A DNA stretch of 64,000 nucleotides from Rhizorhabdus phycosphaerae (GCF_011044255.1 NZ_CP049107.1:2381501-2445500); one strand, 5' to 3'; counted from the first letter of the stretch, positions 46,604 to 57,416 are shown. Notes: generated from the sequence alone by a model not told the origin. Program-made: numbers and translations.

Positions 46604-46909
46604 TTACCCCTTCATCCGGTTGATGTCGTCGACCGCGATCGTGCCGCGGCCACGGAAATAGATGACCAATATGGCCAGGCCGATGGCGGCCTCGCCGGCG
46701 GCGACCGTCAGGACGAACATCGCGAAGACCTGACCGACCAGATCGCCCAGATAGGCGGAGAAGGCGACGAGGTTGATGTTCACCGACAGCAGGATCAGCT
46801 CGATCGCCATCAGGATGATGATGACATTCTTCCGGTTCAGGAAGATGCCGAACACGCCCATCACGAACAGGATCGCCGAGACGACCAGATAATGCTGGAG
46901 CCCGATCAC
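46604..46909 (-). CDS. nuoK: NADH-quinone oxidoreductase subunit K
   Basis: A 101-residue, three-helix subunit at the membrane arm of complex I. The conserved membrane Glu residues are in [16 protein letters not shown] and [11 protein letters not shown]. It begins at GTG 46909, whose GTGA overlaps the nuoJ stop by four bases; no ATG would give the family start. A proton-transfer role for the two Glu residues is established for the family. Confidence 0.97.
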   Translation of the reverse strand: MIGLQHYLVVSAILFVMGVFGIFLNRKNVIIILMAIELILLSVNINLVAFSAYLGDLVGQVFAMFVLTVAAGEAAIGLAILVIYFRGRGTIAVDDINRMKG

Positions 46910-47517
46910 AGATCCACCCCCTGGCCCACGGCCGGCTTGACGTTGCGCACCGCATCTTCCGGACGGCGCATGTTCTGCGCGGCCACGTTCTGCGCCTTCA
47001 CGCCGCCACGGGTACGGTGGGTGAGGACGATCGCGCCGATCAGTGCAACGAGCAGGACAAGTCCCGCACCCTCGAAGATGTAGAGATAGCGCGTGTAGAT
47101 CAGCGTGCCGATCGCTTCGATGTTCGGCACTTCGCCCGGCGTCGGCGCGATGCGCGACGCCATGTCGACCCCACCGGCCTTCCAGGCGCCGATCGCGAAG
47201 ATCATCTCCGCCGCGAGCACCAGCACGAGCAGCACGCCGAAGGGCAAATACTGCGCGAAGCCGGCCCGCAGTTCGGCGAAGTCGATGTCGAGCATCATGA
47301 CGACGAACAGGAACAGCACCGCGACCGCACCGACATAAACGATGACGAGCAGCATCGCGATGAACTCGGCGCCGACGAGCACCATGAGCCCGGCCGCGTT
47401 GAAGAAGGCGAGGATCAGCCACAGCACGCTGTGCACCGGGTTGCGCGCCAGGATGGTGAGCGTCCCGGAGGCGATCACCAGCGAGGCGAACAGGTAAAAG
47501 GCGATGGTCTGGATCAC
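46906..47517 (-). CDS. nuoJ: NADH-quinone oxidoreductase subunit J
   Basis: A 203-residue, five-helix membrane subunit of complex I (ND6 homologue). The conserved [20 protein letters not shown] and [18 protein letters not shown] segments are present. The C-terminal tail after the last helix is polar. It overlaps nuoK by four bases, while a 172-base spacer with a repeat element separates it from nuoI. Confidence 0.97.
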   Translation of the reverse strand: MIQTIAFYLFASLVIASGTLTILARNPVHSVLWLILAFFNAAGLMVLVGAEFIAMLLVIVYVGAVAVLFLFVVMMLDIDFAELRAGFAQYLPFGVLLVLVLAAEMIFAIGAWKAGGVDMASRIAPTPGEVPNIEAIGTLIYTRYLYIFEGAGLVLLVALIGAIVLTHRTRGGVKAQNVAAQNMRRPEDAVRNVKPAVGQGVDL

Positions 47518-47545
47518 GATTGAACCTCAACCCCTGGACCGACAA

Positions 47546-47645
47546 GCCCCTCCCCTTCAGGGGAGGGGTTGGGGTGGGGTCTCACCCCAAGGAACGCGCT
47601 GGCGGATAGGCCCCACCCCCGGCCCCTCCCCTGAAGGAGAGGGGT
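47546..47645. repeat. Palindromic repeat element inside the nuo operon
   Basis: In the nuoI-nuoJ spacer (47518-47689), two 37-base arms (47546-47582 and 47608-47645) are nearly complementary around a 25-base centre. Each arm begins or ends with a nested hairpin, for example CCCCTCCCC-TTCA-GGGGAGGGG. It resembles dispersed intergenic palindromes (CCCCTCCC...GGGAGGGG-TTGGGGTGGG) that I associate with sphingomonad genomes. It would fold strongly in the nuo mRNA and might act as a partial terminator or a block to 3' decay. Confidence 0.75.
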
Positions 47646-47689
47646 GAAGGAGGGCCATCCCTGACGCCGGAACGAAATCACGCGCGCCA

Positions 47690-48175
47690 TTACCGGTACG
47701 GCGCGTCGGCGGCAAGGTTGGCGGCGATCGCGGGTTCCCAGCGGTCCCCGTTCGAAAGCAGCTTCGCCTTGTCGTAGATGAGTTCCTCGCGCGTCTCGGT
47801 CGAATATTCGAAATTCGGACCCTCGACGATCGCGTCGACCGGGCAGGCTTCCTGGCAGAAGCCGCAGAAGATGCACTTGGTCATGTCGATGTCGTAGCGC
47901 GTCGTGCGGCGCGAGCCGTCGTCGCGCGGCTCGGCCTCGATCGTGATCGCCTGCGCCGGGCACACCGCCTCGCACAGCTTGCACGCGATGCAGCGTTCCT
48001 CGCCGTTCGGATAGCGGCGCAACGCATGTTCGCCCCGGAAGCGCGGCGACAGCGGGTTCTTCTCATAGGGGTAGTTGATCGTCGCCTTGGGCTTGAAGAA
48101 ATACTTCAAGGTCATCCAATGCGCCTTCACGAACTCCCAGAGCGTGAACGACTTGATGATGTAGCCGAGGCTCAT
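47690..48175 (-). CDS. nuoI: NADH-quinone oxidoreductase subunit I
   Basis: A 161-residue ferredoxin-like subunit with two 4Fe-4S clusters (N6a and N6b) in [12 protein letters not shown] and [12 protein letters not shown], part of the electron wire from the peripheral arm to quinone. The start S-L-G-Y-I-I-K-S-F is preceded by ATG 48175. A longer version from 48211 would overlap nuoH. It ends just before the repeat spacer. Confidence 0.97.
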   Translation of the reverse strand: MSLGYIIKSFTLWEFVKAHWMTLKYFFKPKATINYPYEKNPLSPRFRGEHALRRYPNGEERCIACKLCEAVCPAQAITIEAEPRDDGSRRTTRYDIDMTKCIFCGFCQEACPVDAIVEGPNFEYSTETREELIYDKAKLLSNGDRWEPAIAANLAADAPYR

Positions 48176-48180
48176 CGAGC

Positions 48181-49227
48181 TCAAACTCCGTAGCGGGTGA
48201 GCATCAGCCACCCCGAGACAAGGAACACCCAGAACAGCGACAGCGGCAGGAACACCTTCCAGCCCAGCCGCATCAGCTGGTCATAGCGATAGCGCGGCAC
48301 CGTCGCCTTCACCCAGGAGAAGATGAAGAAGAAGACCATCAGCTTGACGAAGAACCAGACGATGCCCGGCACCATGTAGAGCGGCGCCCAATCGACCGGG
48401 GGCAGCCAGCCGCCCCAGAACAGGATCGCGTTGAGGCCACACATCAGGATGACGTTCGCATATTCGCCGAGCCAGTAGAGCGCGAAGGCCATTGACGAAT
48501 ATTCGGTCTGGTAGCCGGCGACCAGCTCCGATTCCGCCTCGGTCAGGTCGAACGGGGCGCGGGCCGTCTCGGCCATGGCCGAGATCAGGAAGACCACCGC
48601 CATCGGGAACAGGAGCGGGTTGAAGCCATAGCCGTTGATGAAGCCGAAGATGTGGGCGCGCTGCCCCTCGACGATCGCCGACATGTTGAAGCTGCCGGTC
48701 CACAGCACCACCGATATGAGCACGAAGCCGATCGAGACTTCATAGCTGACCATCTGCGCAGCGGCGCGCAGTGCCGAGTAGAAAGGATATTTGGAGTTGG
48801 ACGCCCAGCCCGCGATGATCACGCCATAGACGCCGATCGACGAGGCGGCGAGCACATAGAGCAGGCCGATGTTGATGTCGGCAAGCACCACGCCCGGCGC
48901 GAAGGGGATCACCGCCCAGACGATCAGCGCGACCGTGAAGGTGATGATCGGCGCGAGCAGGAACAGGCCCTTGTTCGCGGCCGCAGGGATGATCGTTTCC
49001 TGCAGGAAGACCTTCGCGCCGTCGGCGAAGCTCTGCAGCAGGCCCCAGGGACCGACGACGTTCGGGCCACGGCGCAGCGCCATGGCCGCCCAGATCTTGC
49101 GGTCGGCATAGATGATCATCGCGACCGCGAGCATCAGCGGCAGCGCGATGACAAGGATGCCGATGATCGTCGAGGCGAGCCACGCCCATTCGAAGGCGAG
49201 GCCCCAGCTTTGGAACAGCGCGGTCAT
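48181..49227 (-). CDS. nuoH: NADH-quinone oxidoreductase subunit H
   Basis: A 348-residue membrane subunit (ND1 homologue) forming the quinone-binding site with NuoB and NuoD. The family motifs [15 protein letters not shown] and [16 protein letters not shown] are present. About eight helices are visible. Its ATG overlaps the nuoG stop by four bases; nuoI starts 5 bases after its stop. Confidence 0.97.
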   Translation of the reverse strand: MTALFQSWGLAFEWAWLASTIIGILVIALPLMLAVAMIIYADRKIWAAMALRRGPNVVGPWGLLQSFADGAKVFLQETIIPAAANKGLFLLAPIITFTVALIVWAVIPFAPGVVLADINIGLLYVLAASSIGVYGVIIAGWASNSKYPFYSALRAAAQMVSYEVSIGFVLISVVLWTGSFNMSAIVEGQRAHIFGFINGYGFNPLLFPMAVVFLISAMAETARAPFDLTEAESELVAGYQTEYSSMAFALYWLGEYANVILMCGLNAILFWGGWLPPVDWAPLYMVPGIVWFFVKLMVFFFIFSWVKATVPRYRYDQLMRLGWKVFLPLSLFWVFLVSGWLMLTRYGV

Positions 49228-51233
49228 TCGGCGGCCTCCGCGAAGCTCTGGCCGTGGATGAGCTCGGCCGAGCAGCGCTGCATCGTGTCGCTCGCGCGAG
49301 CGATCGGGTTGGTAAGATAGAAGTCCTTGATCGGATAGCCGACCGGACCGGACGCGCTGGCGACGAGGCCGGCGGGCACCGACCAGCCATAGTCCGCTAG
49401 GCCCTCGACGCCGAGTGCCGGAACATCGGCAATCATTGCGGCCCGCAGCTGGTCGAAATTGTCGAACGGAAGCTTGTGGCCGAGCACGTCGGACAGAGCC
49501 CGGAAGATCGCCCAGTCCTCGCGGGCGTCGCCGGGCGGGAAGACCGCACGGTCGCTGCGCTGGACGCGCCCTTCGGTGTTCACATAGGTGCCGGGCTTCT
49601 CGGTATAGGCCGCGCCCGGAAGGACGATGTCCGCCCCCGCTGCGCCGACGTCACCATGGTGGCCGACATAGACCTTGAGGCTCTCGGCGAAGCGCGACAG
49701 ATCGACATCGTCCGCGCCGAGCAGGAAGAGCAGCTTGGGCGCCGCAGCAGCGAGGTCGGCGATGCCACCCTTCTGCGCATAGCCGAGCATCAGCCCGCCC
49801 ATACGCGCGGCGGCGAGATGCACGACGTTATAGCCGTTCCAGCCGTCCTTCACGAGGCCGAGCGGCTCGACCAGCGCCAGGGTCGCACCCTGGGCACCCG
49901 CCTTCAGCGCGCCGCCACCGACGATCAGCGCAGGCCGTTCGGCCTTGGCGAAGGCGTCGAGCACCTCCTGCGGAAGCTTGCCGAGCAGGCCGAGGTCGTT
50001 GCCGAGCCAGCTGACCGGATAGGTCAGGTCGACCTCTTCGCCGATCGCGAAGACCTTGGCGCGCTTCTTCACCACCGCCTTGCGGATGCGGGTGTTGATC
50101 AGCGGGGCTTCCCAGCGGAGGTTTGAGCCGACGAGCAGGATGACGTCGGCGGTCTCGAGGCCGGCGATCGTGCTATTGAGGTTCACTGCCGAGAGACTGG
50201 ACGTGTCATAGTCCATGCCGGTCTGGCGACCCTCGATCAGGGTCGAGCCCAGCGCGCCGAGCAGTGCCTTGGCGGCGTACATCGTCTCGCAATCGAGCTG
50301 GTCGCCCGCGATCGCGGCGACCGATGCGCCCGCGTCGACCGCCTTTATCGCGGCGAAGGCATCGGCCCAGCTCGCCTCGACGAGCTTGCCGTCCTTGCGT
50401 ACGAAGGGCCGGTCGAGGCGCCGACGGACGAGACCGTCGACGGCATGGCGCGTCTTGTCCGACGCCCATTCCTCGTTCACGTCCTCGTTGATCCGGGGCA
50501 GCACGCGCAGCACCTGGCGGCCACGGCTGTCGAAACGCACATTGGTGCCGACCGCGTCCATCACGTCGATGCCGAGCGTCTTCTTGAGCTCCCACGGACG
50601 GGCCTCGAACGCATAGGGCTTGCTGGTGAGCGCACCTACCGGGCACAGGTCGACGACATTGCCCGAAAGCTCGCTCGTCACCGCCTTTTCGAGATAGGAG
50701 GTGATCTGCATATTCTCGCCGCGATAGACCGCGCCGATCTCCTCTACCCCCGACACTTCTTCCGCGAAGCGGACGCAGCGGGTGCACTGGATGCAACGGG
50801 TCATCGTCGTCTTGACGATCGGGCCCATATATTTGTCGGTGACCGCGCGCTTGTTCTCGGCGAAACGGCTCTGGCCGCGGCCATAAGCGATCGACTGGTC
50901 CTGCAGATCGCACTCGCCGCCCTGATCGCAGATCGGGCAATCGAGCGGGTGATTGATCAGCAGGAATTCCATCACGCCTTCGCGTGCCTTCTTCACCATC
51001 GGCGACTGGGTCAGGATTTCCTGATTGTCGGCGGCGGGCAGCGCGCAGGAGGCCTGGGGCTTGGGCGGCCCCGGCTTCACCTCGACGAGGCACATGCGGC
51101 AATTGCCGGCGATCGACAGCCGCTCATGGTAGCAGAAGCGCGGGATTTCCTTGCCCGCGGCTTCGCACGCCTGGAGCACCGTGGCGCCGGCGGGGACTTC
51201 GACTTCGATCCCGTCTACGGTCAGTTTCGGCAT
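49224..51233 (-). CDS. nuoG: NADH-quinone oxidoreductase subunit G
   Basis: A 669-residue subunit, the largest of the peripheral arm, carrying several Fe-S clusters: a 2Fe-2S site with [15 protein letters not shown], then [14 protein letters not shown], and 4Fe-4S residues C-I-Q-C-T-R-C. The rest is a molybdopterin-oxidoreductase-like fold that binds no cofactor in this family. ATG 51233 begins [13 protein letters not shown]. It follows the small exported gene by 13 bases. Confidence 0.97.
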   Translation of the reverse strand: MPKLTVDGIEVEVPAGATVLQACEAAGKEIPRFCYHERLSIAGNCRMCLVEVKPGPPKPQASCALPAADNQEILTQSPMVKKAREGVMEFLLINHPLDCPICDQGGECDLQDQSIAYGRGQSRFAENKRAVTDKYMGPIVKTTMTRCIQCTRCVRFAEEVSGVEEIGAVYRGENMQITSYLEKAVTSELSGNVVDLCPVGALTSKPYAFEARPWELKKTLGIDVMDAVGTNVRFDSRGRQVLRVLPRINEDVNEEWASDKTRHAVDGLVRRRLDRPFVRKDGKLVEASWADAFAAIKAVDAGASVAAIAGDQLDCETMYAAKALLGALGSTLIEGRQTGMDYDTSSLSAVNLNSTIAGLETADVILLVGSNLRWEAPLINTRIRKAVVKKRAKVFAIGEEVDLTYPVSWLGNDLGLLGKLPQEVLDAFAKAERPALIVGGGALKAGAQGATLALVEPLGLVKDGWNGYNVVHLAAARMGGLMLGYAQKGGIADLAAAAPKLLFLLGADDVDLSRFAESLKVYVGHHGDVGAAGADIVLPGAAYTEKPGTYVNTEGRVQRSDRAVFPPGDAREDWAIFRALSDVLGHKLPFDNFDQLRAAMIADVPALGVEGLADYGWSVPAGLVASASGPVGYPIKDFYLTNPIARASDTMQRCSAELIHGQSFAEAAE

Positions 51234-51246
51234 AGGTCCTCGACGG

Positions 51247-51939
51247 TCATCCCTGGATGTCAGCGGGCGGCGGAGCCACCGCGCGCTGATAAAGAGCTTC
51301 GGCCAGCACTGCACGCAGCGACTGGCGGTTTGCCTTGAGCGTGGCGCCCTGCGGCAGGCACGGCCCGAGCGTCGCGCCCAGCGCCTTCGTCGCCGCGATT
51401 TCCTCGGCACTTTCGGGCGCGGTTGCCAGCAGCGCATGGATACCGGCCGGGTTCTGGTCGGCCGTGCAGGCGCCCATCTCGTCGATCGCGGCAGGGCGGC
51501 CGGTGACTGCGAACCAATCGCGCGCATAGCTCGGCTGGGCCGGCAGCGGCTGGAGCGCGTCGTCGGTCTTCATCTTGAGCAGCGCGGCTTCGGCATACAT
51601 GCCCCGCATCACGTCGGCCGGCGCCATGACAGCGGCGCCCTCGATGCTCGGCGTATCGGTCAGCTGTGCGCGGGCGCATTCGACGCTCTTGCTCAGGGCG
51701 CGGCCATAACGCTGCAGGTCGGCATCGTTCCTGGCCGCCAAGAAGGCGCGCACATCGCTGCCGCGCTTGAAATAGAGGCATTCTGCCGTGCGATGCGCCG
51801 TGCGCAGCGCGTCATAGCCGATGCGCTGATTGACCGTGCGCGTGCGCTCGCCGAGGCGCGAACCGATCGGCGGCTCGGCCGACACAGACTGAGCGACGAG
51901 CGCGCCCGCAACGATCAGCAGGGTGGAAGCCGCCTTCAT
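51247..51939 (-). CDS. Exported hypothetical protein within the nuo cluster
   Basis: A 230-residue protein with a signal peptide ([21 protein letters not shown]) and an all-helical mature part with four cysteines (in E-C-L-Y, E-C-A-R, A-C-T-A and P-C-L-P), probably two disulfides. It lies between nuoF and nuoG, and its ATG overlaps the nuoF stop by four bases, so it is made together with them. I do not recognise a family. A periplasmic helper for complex I is one guess; chance insertion in the operon is another. Confidence 0.75.
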   Translation of the reverse strand: MKAASTLLIVAGALVAQSVSAEPPIGSRLGERTRTVNQRIGYDALRTAHRTAECLYFKRGSDVRAFLAARNDADLQRYGRALSKSVECARAQLTDTPSIEGAAVMAPADVMRGMYAEAALLKMKTDDALQPLPAQPSYARDWFAVTGRPAAIDEMGACTADQNPAGIHALLATAPESAEEIAATKALGATLGPCLPQGATLKANRQSLRAVLAEALYQRAVAPPPADIQG

Positions 51940-53231
51940 TCGGCCGCCTCCATCATCGGGCTGCCGCCGCGCTCCGCGATGCGGCGCTCGACCTCGGGGC
52001 GGAAATGGCGGAGCAGGCCCTGGATCGGCCAGGCGGCCGCGTCGCCGAGCGCGCAGATGGTGTGGCCTTCGACCTGCTTGGTGACGTCGAGCAGCATGTC
52101 GATTTCCTCGACCGCCGCATCGCCGGTGCGCAGGCGCTCCATGACGCGCCACATCCAGCCCGTGCCTTCGCGGCAGGGGGTGCACTGGCCGCAGCTCTCA
52201 TGCTTGTAGAAATAGCTGAGCCGGCTGATCGCGCGGACGATGTCGGTCGACTTGTCCATGACGATGACCGCCGCCGTGCCGAGGCCCGATCCGACGCCCT
52301 TGAGGCCGTCGAAATCCATCGGCGCGTCCATGATCTGGGCGGCCGGCACCAGCGGCACCGAGGAACCGCCCGGGATCACCGCGAGAAGATTGTCCCAGCC
52401 GCCGCGGATGCCGCCGGCATGCTTGTCGATCAGCTCACGGAAGCTGATCCCCATCGCTTCCTCGACGACGCAGGGCTTGTTCACATGGCCCGAGATCTGG
52501 AAGAGCTTGGTGCCCTTATTGCCTTCGCGTCCGATCGACGAAAACCAGGAGGCGCCGCGCCGCAGGATCGTCGGGGTAACCGCGATCGATTCGACGTTGT
52601 TCACCGTGGTCGGGCAGCCATAGAGGCCAGCACCCGCCGGGAAAGGCGGCTTCAGGCGCGGCTGGCCCTTCTTGCCCTCGAGGCTCTCGATCTGCGCGGT
52701 TTCCTCGCCGCAGATATAGGCGCCTGCGCCACGGTGGACGAAGACGTCGAAATCATAGCCCGATCCAGCGGCATTCTTGCCGAGCAGGCCGGCAGCATAG
52801 GCTTCCTCGACGGCGGCGAAGAGCACCTTCGCCTCGTAGATGAACTCGCCGCGGATATAGATATAGGCCGCCCGCGCGCGCATCGCGAAGCCCGCGACGA
52901 GCGCGCCTTCGATCAGCTTATGCGGATCGTGGCGGATGATCTCGCGGTCCTTGCACGAGCCCGGCTCGGATTCGTCGGCGTTGATCACCAGAAAGCTAGG
53001 ACGACCGGGCTTCGGCTCCTTGGGCATGAAGCTCCACTTCATGCCGGTCGGGAAGCCGGCGCCGCCGCGACCGCGCAGACCCGAGGCCTTGATCTCCTCG
53101 ATGATCTGGTCCGGCCCGCGTTGGAGCAGTTGCTTGGTATTGTCCCAGTCGCCGCGTTTGCGCGCCGCCTCGAGGTTCCAGGACTGGAACCCGTAGACGT
53201 TGGTGAAGATGCGATCCTTGTCGTCAAGCAT
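51936..53231 (-). CDS. nuoF: NADH-quinone oxidoreductase subunit F
   Basis: A 431-residue subunit that binds NADH and FMN. Motifs: [14 protein letters not shown] (FMN and NADH loop), A-Y-I-C-G-E-E-T-A, and the 4Fe-4S site [12 protein letters not shown] plus a later Cys in A-L-G-D-A-A. ATG 53231 opens with [12 protein letters not shown], the family start. Its 3' end overlaps the exported hypothetical by four bases. A 99-base gap on the 5' side separates it from the 49-residue gene. Confidence 0.97.
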   Translation of the reverse strand: MLDDKDRIFTNVYGFQSWNLEAARKRGDWDNTKQLLQRGPDQIIEEIKASGLRGRGGAGFPTGMKWSFMPKEPKPGRPSFLVINADESEPGSCKDREIIRHDPHKLIEGALVAGFAMRARAAYIYIRGEFIYEAKVLFAAVEEAYAAGLLGKNAAGSGYDFDVFVHRGAGAYICGEETAQIESLEGKKGQPRLKPPFPAGAGLYGCPTTVNNVESIAVTPTILRRGASWFSSIGREGNKGTKLFQISGHVNKPCVVEEAMGISFRELIDKHAGGIRGGWDNLLAVIPGGSSVPLVPAAQIMDAPMDFDGLKGVGSGLGTAAVIVMDKSTDIVRAISRLSYFYKHESCGQCTPCREGTGWMWRVMERLRTGDAAVEEIDMLLDVTKQVEGHTICALGDAAAWPIQGLLRHFRPEVERRIAERGGSPMMEAAE

Positions 53232-53330
53232 GGAGAGCACCCCGAACAGAAAGCGCGGCTCCGGCACAGGCCGGATGACCGAGGGAGAGGCCGGTCGGTA
53301 CCGGCGCGGTGAAAAGGCCGAAAGCAGCCA

Positions 53331-53480
53331 TCAGATCTTCTTTCCGAACAGCTTGTCGGCAACGAAATAGGCGAGCACGCCCAGACCGATCGCAATCGCG
53401 ACGCCCAGCAGCTTGAAGGTCACCTTCACGAGGATGACCGCCAGCACGACCGTGACGATGATCGCGATCAGCGCACTCAT
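53331..53480 (-). CDS. 49-residue small membrane protein between nuoE and nuoF
   Basis: A 49-residue ORF starting at ATG 53480, which overlaps the nuoE stop (ATGA, 53477-53480). The translation is one or two hydrophobic helices, M-S-A-L-I-A-I-I-V-T-V-V-L-A-V-I-L then a lysine, then L-L-G-V-A-I-A-I-G-L-G-V-L-A-Y, ending in the basic K-L-F-G-K-K-I. The exact four-base coupling, the membrane-like composition and the position inside nuo all argue it is real. No function can be given. Confidence 0.7.
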   Translation of the reverse strand: MSALIAIIVTVVLAVILVKVTFKLLGVAIAIGLGVLAYFVADKLFGKKI

Positions 53481-54154
53481 GCCGGCGCATCCCAGCGTCC
53501 GCGATAGTCATGATTCTCGCCGACCATCTCAGGCAGCGTCGTCGGGCCGCCTTCGGGGCAGCTCGTCTGGCGGTCGATCTGCGGGCCGATCTTCGGCTGT
53601 TCGCCGCGCGCCAGCGCGTCGAGCACCGCAGTCATGCTGTCGAAGGTCAGATCCTCGTAATTGTCGTCGTTGATCTGAACCATCGGCGCGTTGGCGCAGG
53701 CGCCCAGGCATTCGACCTCGGTCAGGGTGAACAGCCCGTCGGCGGTCGTCGCGCCCTTCTTCATGCCCTTCTTGTAGCAGGCATCGAGGACGTCGTCGGA
53801 GCCGCGCAGCATGCACGGCGTCGTCCCGCACACCTGCACATGATAGCGGCCGACCGGCGCCAGATTGTACATGGTGTAGAAGGTCGCGACCTCGAACACG
53901 CGGATATAGGCCATGTCGAGCTGCTTGCCGATATATTCCATCACCGGCACGGGCAGCCAGCCCTGGGTATTGGTCTCGGCGCCGACCTGGCGCTGCGCCA
54001 GATCGAGCAGCGGCATCACCGCCGACTGCTGGCGGCCCGGTGGATAGCGGGCGATGATTGTCTTCGCCTGCTCGGCATTTTCCGCCGTCCAGGCGAAATT
54101 GCCCCAGCGGGCGCGGGTCTCCGCCTCGTCGGGAATATGGGCTGCGTCAGCCAT
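53477..54154 (-). CDS. nuoE: NADH-quinone oxidoreductase subunit E
   Basis: A 225-residue subunit with the thioredoxin-like 2Fe-2S domain (N1a): V-C-G-T-T-P-C-M-L-R-G-S and E-C-L-G-A-C-A-N-A-P-M-V-Q-I. The N-terminal helical region includes R-Q-Q-S-A-V-M-P-L-L-D-L-A-Q-R-Q. It passes or stores electrons next to FMN. The C-terminal extension of about 40 residues (after the last cluster Cys) is polar and not in E. coli NuoE. It shares one base with the stop of the NTF2-like gene. Confidence 0.97.
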   Translation of the reverse strand: MADAAHIPDEAETRARWGNFAWTAENAEQAKTIIARYPPGRQQSAVMPLLDLAQRQVGAETNTQGWLPVPVMEYIGKQLDMAYIRVFEVATFYTMYNLAPVGRYHVQVCGTTPCMLRGSDDVLDACYKKGMKKGATTADGLFTLTEVECLGACANAPMVQINDDNYEDLTFDSMTAVLDALARGEQPKIGPQIDRQTSCPEGGPTTLPEMVGENHDYRGRWDAPA

Positions 54155-54489
54155 CAGCGCACGAACTCCACGCGCGACACCTTGTCGCCTTCGAAACTGT
54201 AGATGCTCATCACCTCGAACGGCTCGGCATCGCTGGACCGGTACACCTTCTCATGAAGGAGGACATAGTCGCCGAGCTGCTGGCCGGACAGGATTTCCGC
54301 GCGATTCTCGGGGAACTGCGCGAACATCGCCTTGAGCCCTTCGCGGACGCCCTCGCGCCCGTCGCGCAGCACCGCGCCGCGATAGCCGGCCTCGGCCGCG
54401 TCGTCGGTCATCAGCGCGACATAGGCGTCGGCGTCCTGCGCATTGTAATGCGCGATCATCTGCTCGGCGATCGATAGCTTGCTGCTCAC
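54154..54489 (-). CDS. NTF2/SnoaL-like protein inside the nuo cluster
   Basis: A 111-residue protein beginning [21 protein letters not shown] at a GTG codon whose GTGA overlaps the nuoD stop (54486-54489). The cone-shaped alpha+beta NTF2-like fold is suggested by the [15 protein letters not shown] opening, [13 protein letters not shown] and the closing [14 protein letters not shown]. Its last base is the first base of the nuoE start. Family members bind small ligands or catalyse isomerisations; here the role is unknown. Confidence 0.75.
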   Translation of the reverse strand: MSSKLSIAEQMIAHYNAQDADAYVALMTDDAAEAGYRGAVLRDGREGVREGLKAMFAQFPENRAEILSGQQLGDYVLLHEKVYRSSDAEPFEVMSIYSFEGDKVSRVEFVR

Positions 54490-55706
54490 CGGTCGCACTC
54501 CCCGAACACGACATCGATCGCCGAAAGGATGGCGGTGGTGTCGGCGAGCATATGGCCCTTCATCATGAAGTCCATCGCCTGGAGATGGCTGAACGCGGTC
54601 GGGCGGATCTTGCAGCGATACGGCTTGTTGCTGCCGTCCGAGACCAGATAGACGCCGAACTCGCCCTTGGGACTCTCGGTCGCGACATAGACGTCGCCCT
54701 CGGGAACGTGGAAGCCCTCGGTGTAGAGCTTGAAATGGTGGATCAGCGCTTCCATCGAGCGCTTCATCTCGCCGCGCTTCGGAGGCACGACCTTGCGGTC
54801 GAGGCTGGCGATCGGCCCTTCGGGCATTTCGCGCAGGCACTGCTTGATGATGCGCGCCGACTGACGGACTTCCTCGATGCGGACCATGATCCGGTCGTAG
54901 CAGTCGCCCTTGGTTCCCACCGGAACCTCGAAGTCCATGCGATCATAGACGTCGTAGGGCTGCGCCTTGCGGATATCCCAGGGGATGCCCGCGGCACGGA
55001 TCATCGGGCCGGAGAACCCCCAGGCGATCGCGTCTTCCTTGCTGACCACGCCGATGTCGACGTTGCGCTGCTTGAAGATACGGTTGTCGGCGAACAGCGA
55101 GACCGCGTCCTCGAACAGGCGCGGCATGCGGTCGTCGAGCCAATCGCCGATGTCCGTCAGCAGCTTCAGAGGCACGTCCTGGTGCACGCCGCCCGGACGG
55201 AACCAGGCCGAGTGCATGCGCGCGCCCGAGGCCCGCTCGAAGAAGTTGAGGCAATCCTCGCGAATCTCGAACAGCCACAGGTTCGGGGTCATCGCGCCGA
55301 CGTCCATGACGTGTGCGCCGATGTTGAGCATGTGGTTGCAGATGCGGGTCAGCTCGGCGAACAGCACGCGCAGATATTGCGCGCGGATCGGCACTTCGAG
55401 CTGGAGCAGCTTCTCGATCGCCAGCACATAGCTGTGCTCCATTCCGAGCGGCGAACAATAGTCGAGCCGGTCGAAATAGGGCAGCGCCTGCAGATAGGTC
55501 TTGTACTCGATCAGCTTCTCGGTGCCGCGATGGAGCAGGCCGACATGCGGGTCGACGCGCTCGACGATCTCGCCGTCGAGTTCCATCACCATGCGGAGCA
55601 CGCCATGCGCGGCCGGATGCTGCGGGCCGAAGTTGATCGTGTAGTTCTGGATCTCCGTCTCGCCCTTCTGGACCTCGGGAGTCAGCGTGTCATAGGTCGA
55701 AGCCAT
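54486..55706 (-). CDS. nuoD: NADH-quinone oxidoreductase subunit D
   Basis: A 406-residue subunit related to the large subunit of NiFe hydrogenases and forming the quinone cavity with NuoB. The start carries [14 protein letters not shown] with the quinone-site His, then [12 protein letters not shown] and D-R-L-D-Y in family order. It shares one base with nuoC (55706). Confidence 0.97.
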   Translation of the reverse strand: MASTYDTLTPEVQKGETEIQNYTINFGPQHPAAHGVLRMVMELDGEIVERVDPHVGLLHRGTEKLIEYKTYLQALPYFDRLDYCSPLGMEHSYVLAIEKLLQLEVPIRAQYLRVLFAELTRICNHMLNIGAHVMDVGAMTPNLWLFEIREDCLNFFERASGARMHSAWFRPGGVHQDVPLKLLTDIGDWLDDRMPRLFEDAVSLFADNRIFKQRNVDIGVVSKEDAIAWGFSGPMIRAAGIPWDIRKAQPYDVYDRMDFEVPVGTKGDCYDRIMVRIEEVRQSARIIKQCLREMPEGPIASLDRKVVPPKRGEMKRSMEALIHHFKLYTEGFHVPEGDVYVATESPKGEFGVYLVSDGSNKPYRCKIRPTAFSHLQAMDFMMKGHMLADTTAILSAIDVVFGECDR

Positions 55707-56485
55707 TACTTCTTCGCTCCGTCGCCGAGCGGGTCGGCCTTGCCTTCGCCGGTCTGCCCCACATGGTCGGTCGTCTTGGGCGTGGACGGCGGCGCCTTGC
55801 CCTCGACCGGCTTGGGCGCGGTGCCGGCCGGCGCGGGCGCAGGCGTCGGTGCACCCGGCTGCGTCGCCGAGACCTTCTCATCGCCGGGAAGGATATAGTC
55901 GGCGCCCTCCCACGGGCTCATGAAGTCGAAGCTGCGGAAGTCCTGCGCCAGCTTGACCGGCTCATAGACCACGCGCTTGTGCTGTTCCGAATAGCGCAAC
56001 TCGACATAGCCCGTCAGCGGGAAGTCCTTGCGCTGCGGATGGCCGCGGAAGCCATAGTCGGTCAGGATACGGCGCAGGTCCGGGTTGCCCTCGAACAACA
56101 CGCCATACATGTCGAAGACCTCGCGCTCGAGCCAGCCGGCGACCGGCCACAGCCCGGTCACCGACGGCACCGGGGTGACCTCGTCGGCGGCGACGTGCAC
56201 GCGGATGCGATGGTTCCGCGTCAGGCTGAGCATGCAATAGACGACCTCGAACCGCTCGGCACGGTCGGGATAGTCGACGCCCGCAATTTCCATCAGCTGC
56301 TGATATTCGAGCTGATCGCGCAGGATCGTCATCGTCTCGACGAGGCTGTCGCGGGCGACGTGCAGCGCATATTCGCCGACGCACTGGCGCAGCTCGATCA
56401 GGCGCGCGCCAAGGGCGGCCGTCACCGCCTCGGCAAACCCGTCTTTGGCCGCGAAACGCGGGAAGGTCAGCGAAGTGTCACTCAT
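55706..56485 (-). CDS. nuoC: NADH-quinone oxidoreductase subunit C with a Pro/Ala-rich tail
   Basis: A 259-residue subunit. The core has [22 protein letters not shown] and [12 protein letters not shown], typical of the 30 kDa subunit. The last 55 residues are an Ala/Pro/Lys-rich tail ([11 protein letters not shown] and so on) absent from E. coli; tails of this kind are found in other alphaproteobacteria. It is separate from nuoD, unlike the fused enterobacterial gene. Confidence 0.95.
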   Translation of the reverse strand: MSDTSLTFPRFAAKDGFAEAVTAALGARLIELRQCVGEYALHVARDSLVETMTILRDQLEYQQLMEIAGVDYPDRAERFEVVYCMLSLTRNHRIRVHVAADEVTPVPSVTGLWPVAGWLEREVFDMYGVLFEGNPDLRRILTDYGFRGHPQRKDFPLTGYVELRYSEQHKRVVYEPVKLAQDFRSFDFMSPWEGADYILPGDEKVSATQPGAPTPAPAPAGTAPKPVEGKAPPSTPKTTDHVGQTGEGKADPLGDGAKK

Positions 56486-57048
56486 CTCTCGAGCGTCCCC
56501 ACGCGGCGGATCTTACGCTGCAGCTGCATGATGCCGTAGAGCAGCGCTTCGGCGGTCGGCGGGCAGCCCGGCACATAGATGTCGACCGGCACGATCCGGT
56601 CGCAGCCGCGCACGACCGAGTAGCTATAGTGATAATAGCCGCCGCCATTGGCGCAGGAGCCCATCGAGATCACATATTTGGGCTCGGACATCTGGTCGTA
56701 GACGCGACGCAGCGCGGGAGCCATCTTGTTGCAGAGGGTGCCCGCGACGATCATCACGTCCGACTGGCGCGGCGAGGCGCGCGGCGCGGCGCCGAAGCGC
56801 TCCAGATCATAGCGCGGCATGTTGACGTGGATCATCTCGACCGCGCAACAGGCGAGACCGAAGGTCATCCACCACAGCGAGCCGGTGCGGGCCCACTGAA
56901 ACAGCTCCTCGGCGGAGGTGACCAGGAAACCCTTGTCGTTGACCTCGGCCTGCAGCGACTTGAAGAAGTCGGCGTCAGGCTGGACGATGTCGCCGCCAAA
57001 GCCTTCCAGCTTGTGCGGGTTGCGCGCCGGATCGAGCGTCACTCCCAT
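56482..57048 (-). CDS. nuoB: NADH-quinone oxidoreductase subunit B
   Basis: A 188-residue subunit binding cluster N2, the last electron donor to quinone. The tandem cysteines in G-L-A-C-C-A-V-E-M plus G-S-C-A-N and [10 protein letters not shown] are the ligands. ATG 57048 gives the normal start (M-G-V-T-L-D). It overlaps nuoA by ten bases upstream and nuoC by four downstream. Confidence 0.97.
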   Translation of the reverse strand: MGVTLDPARNPHKLEGFGGDIVQPDADFFKSLQAEVNDKGFLVTSAEELFQWARTGSLWWMTFGLACCAVEMIHVNMPRYDLERFGAAPRASPRQSDVMIVAGTLCNKMAPALRRVYDQMSEPKYVISMGSCANGGGYYHYSYSVVRGCDRIVPVDIYVPGCPPTAEALLYGIMQLQRKIRRVGTLER

Positions 57049-57416
57049 TCCAGGGCTCCCTTCTTCCACGCGTAGATGTAACCGATCGTCAGTTCGACGA
57101 GGAAGATCATCATCGAGGCCCAGCCGGCGAAACCGATCGCACCGAGCGAGACCGCCCAGGGATAGAGGAAGGCCGCTTCGAGGTCGAAGATGATGAACAG
57201 GATCGCGATCAGGTAGAAGCGCACGTCGAACTGCGCACGGCTGTCCTCGAAGGCCGGGAAGCCGCATTCATATTCGGTGAGCTTCTCGGGGGTCGGCTTG
57301 TGCGAGCCGGTCGCGCGCGACACGAGCATCGGCAGGAACACGAACGCGCTCGACAGAACGAGAGCGACCCCCAGGAAGATCAGGATCGGTAGATATCCAG
57401 CGGCGACTGACGCCAT
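57039..57416 (-). CDS. nuoA: NADH-quinone oxidoreductase subunit A
   Basis: A 125-residue, three-helix membrane subunit (ND3 homologue). The loop Y-E-C-G-F-P-A-F-E with the conserved cysteine, followed by [14 protein letters not shown], is diagnostic; the loop lies near the quinone channel. It is the first nuo gene. The upstream 190 bases, ending at the IMPase gene, hold the promoter region and a possible Fur box. Confidence 0.97.
   Translation of the reverse strand: MASVAAGYLPILIFLGVALVLSSAFVFLPMLVSRATGSHKPTPEKLTEYECGFPAFEDSRAQFDVRFYLIAILFIIFDLEAAFLYPWAVSLGAIGFAGWASMMIFLVELTIGYIYAWKKGALEWE

Noticed and set aside
44044-46623. An 859-codon plus-strand frame opposite nuoL and nuoM
   Set aside because: Antisense to conserved subunits, with no recognisable domain; its His-rich part mirrors the NuoL repeats.
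53224-53333. A 35-residue frame starting at an ATG overlapping the stop of the 49-residue gene
   Set aside because: It is coupled in position (TGATG) but its sequence is a random-looking Gly/Ala/Pro mix with no helix or motif, and it runs into nuoF's start. Support is too weak.
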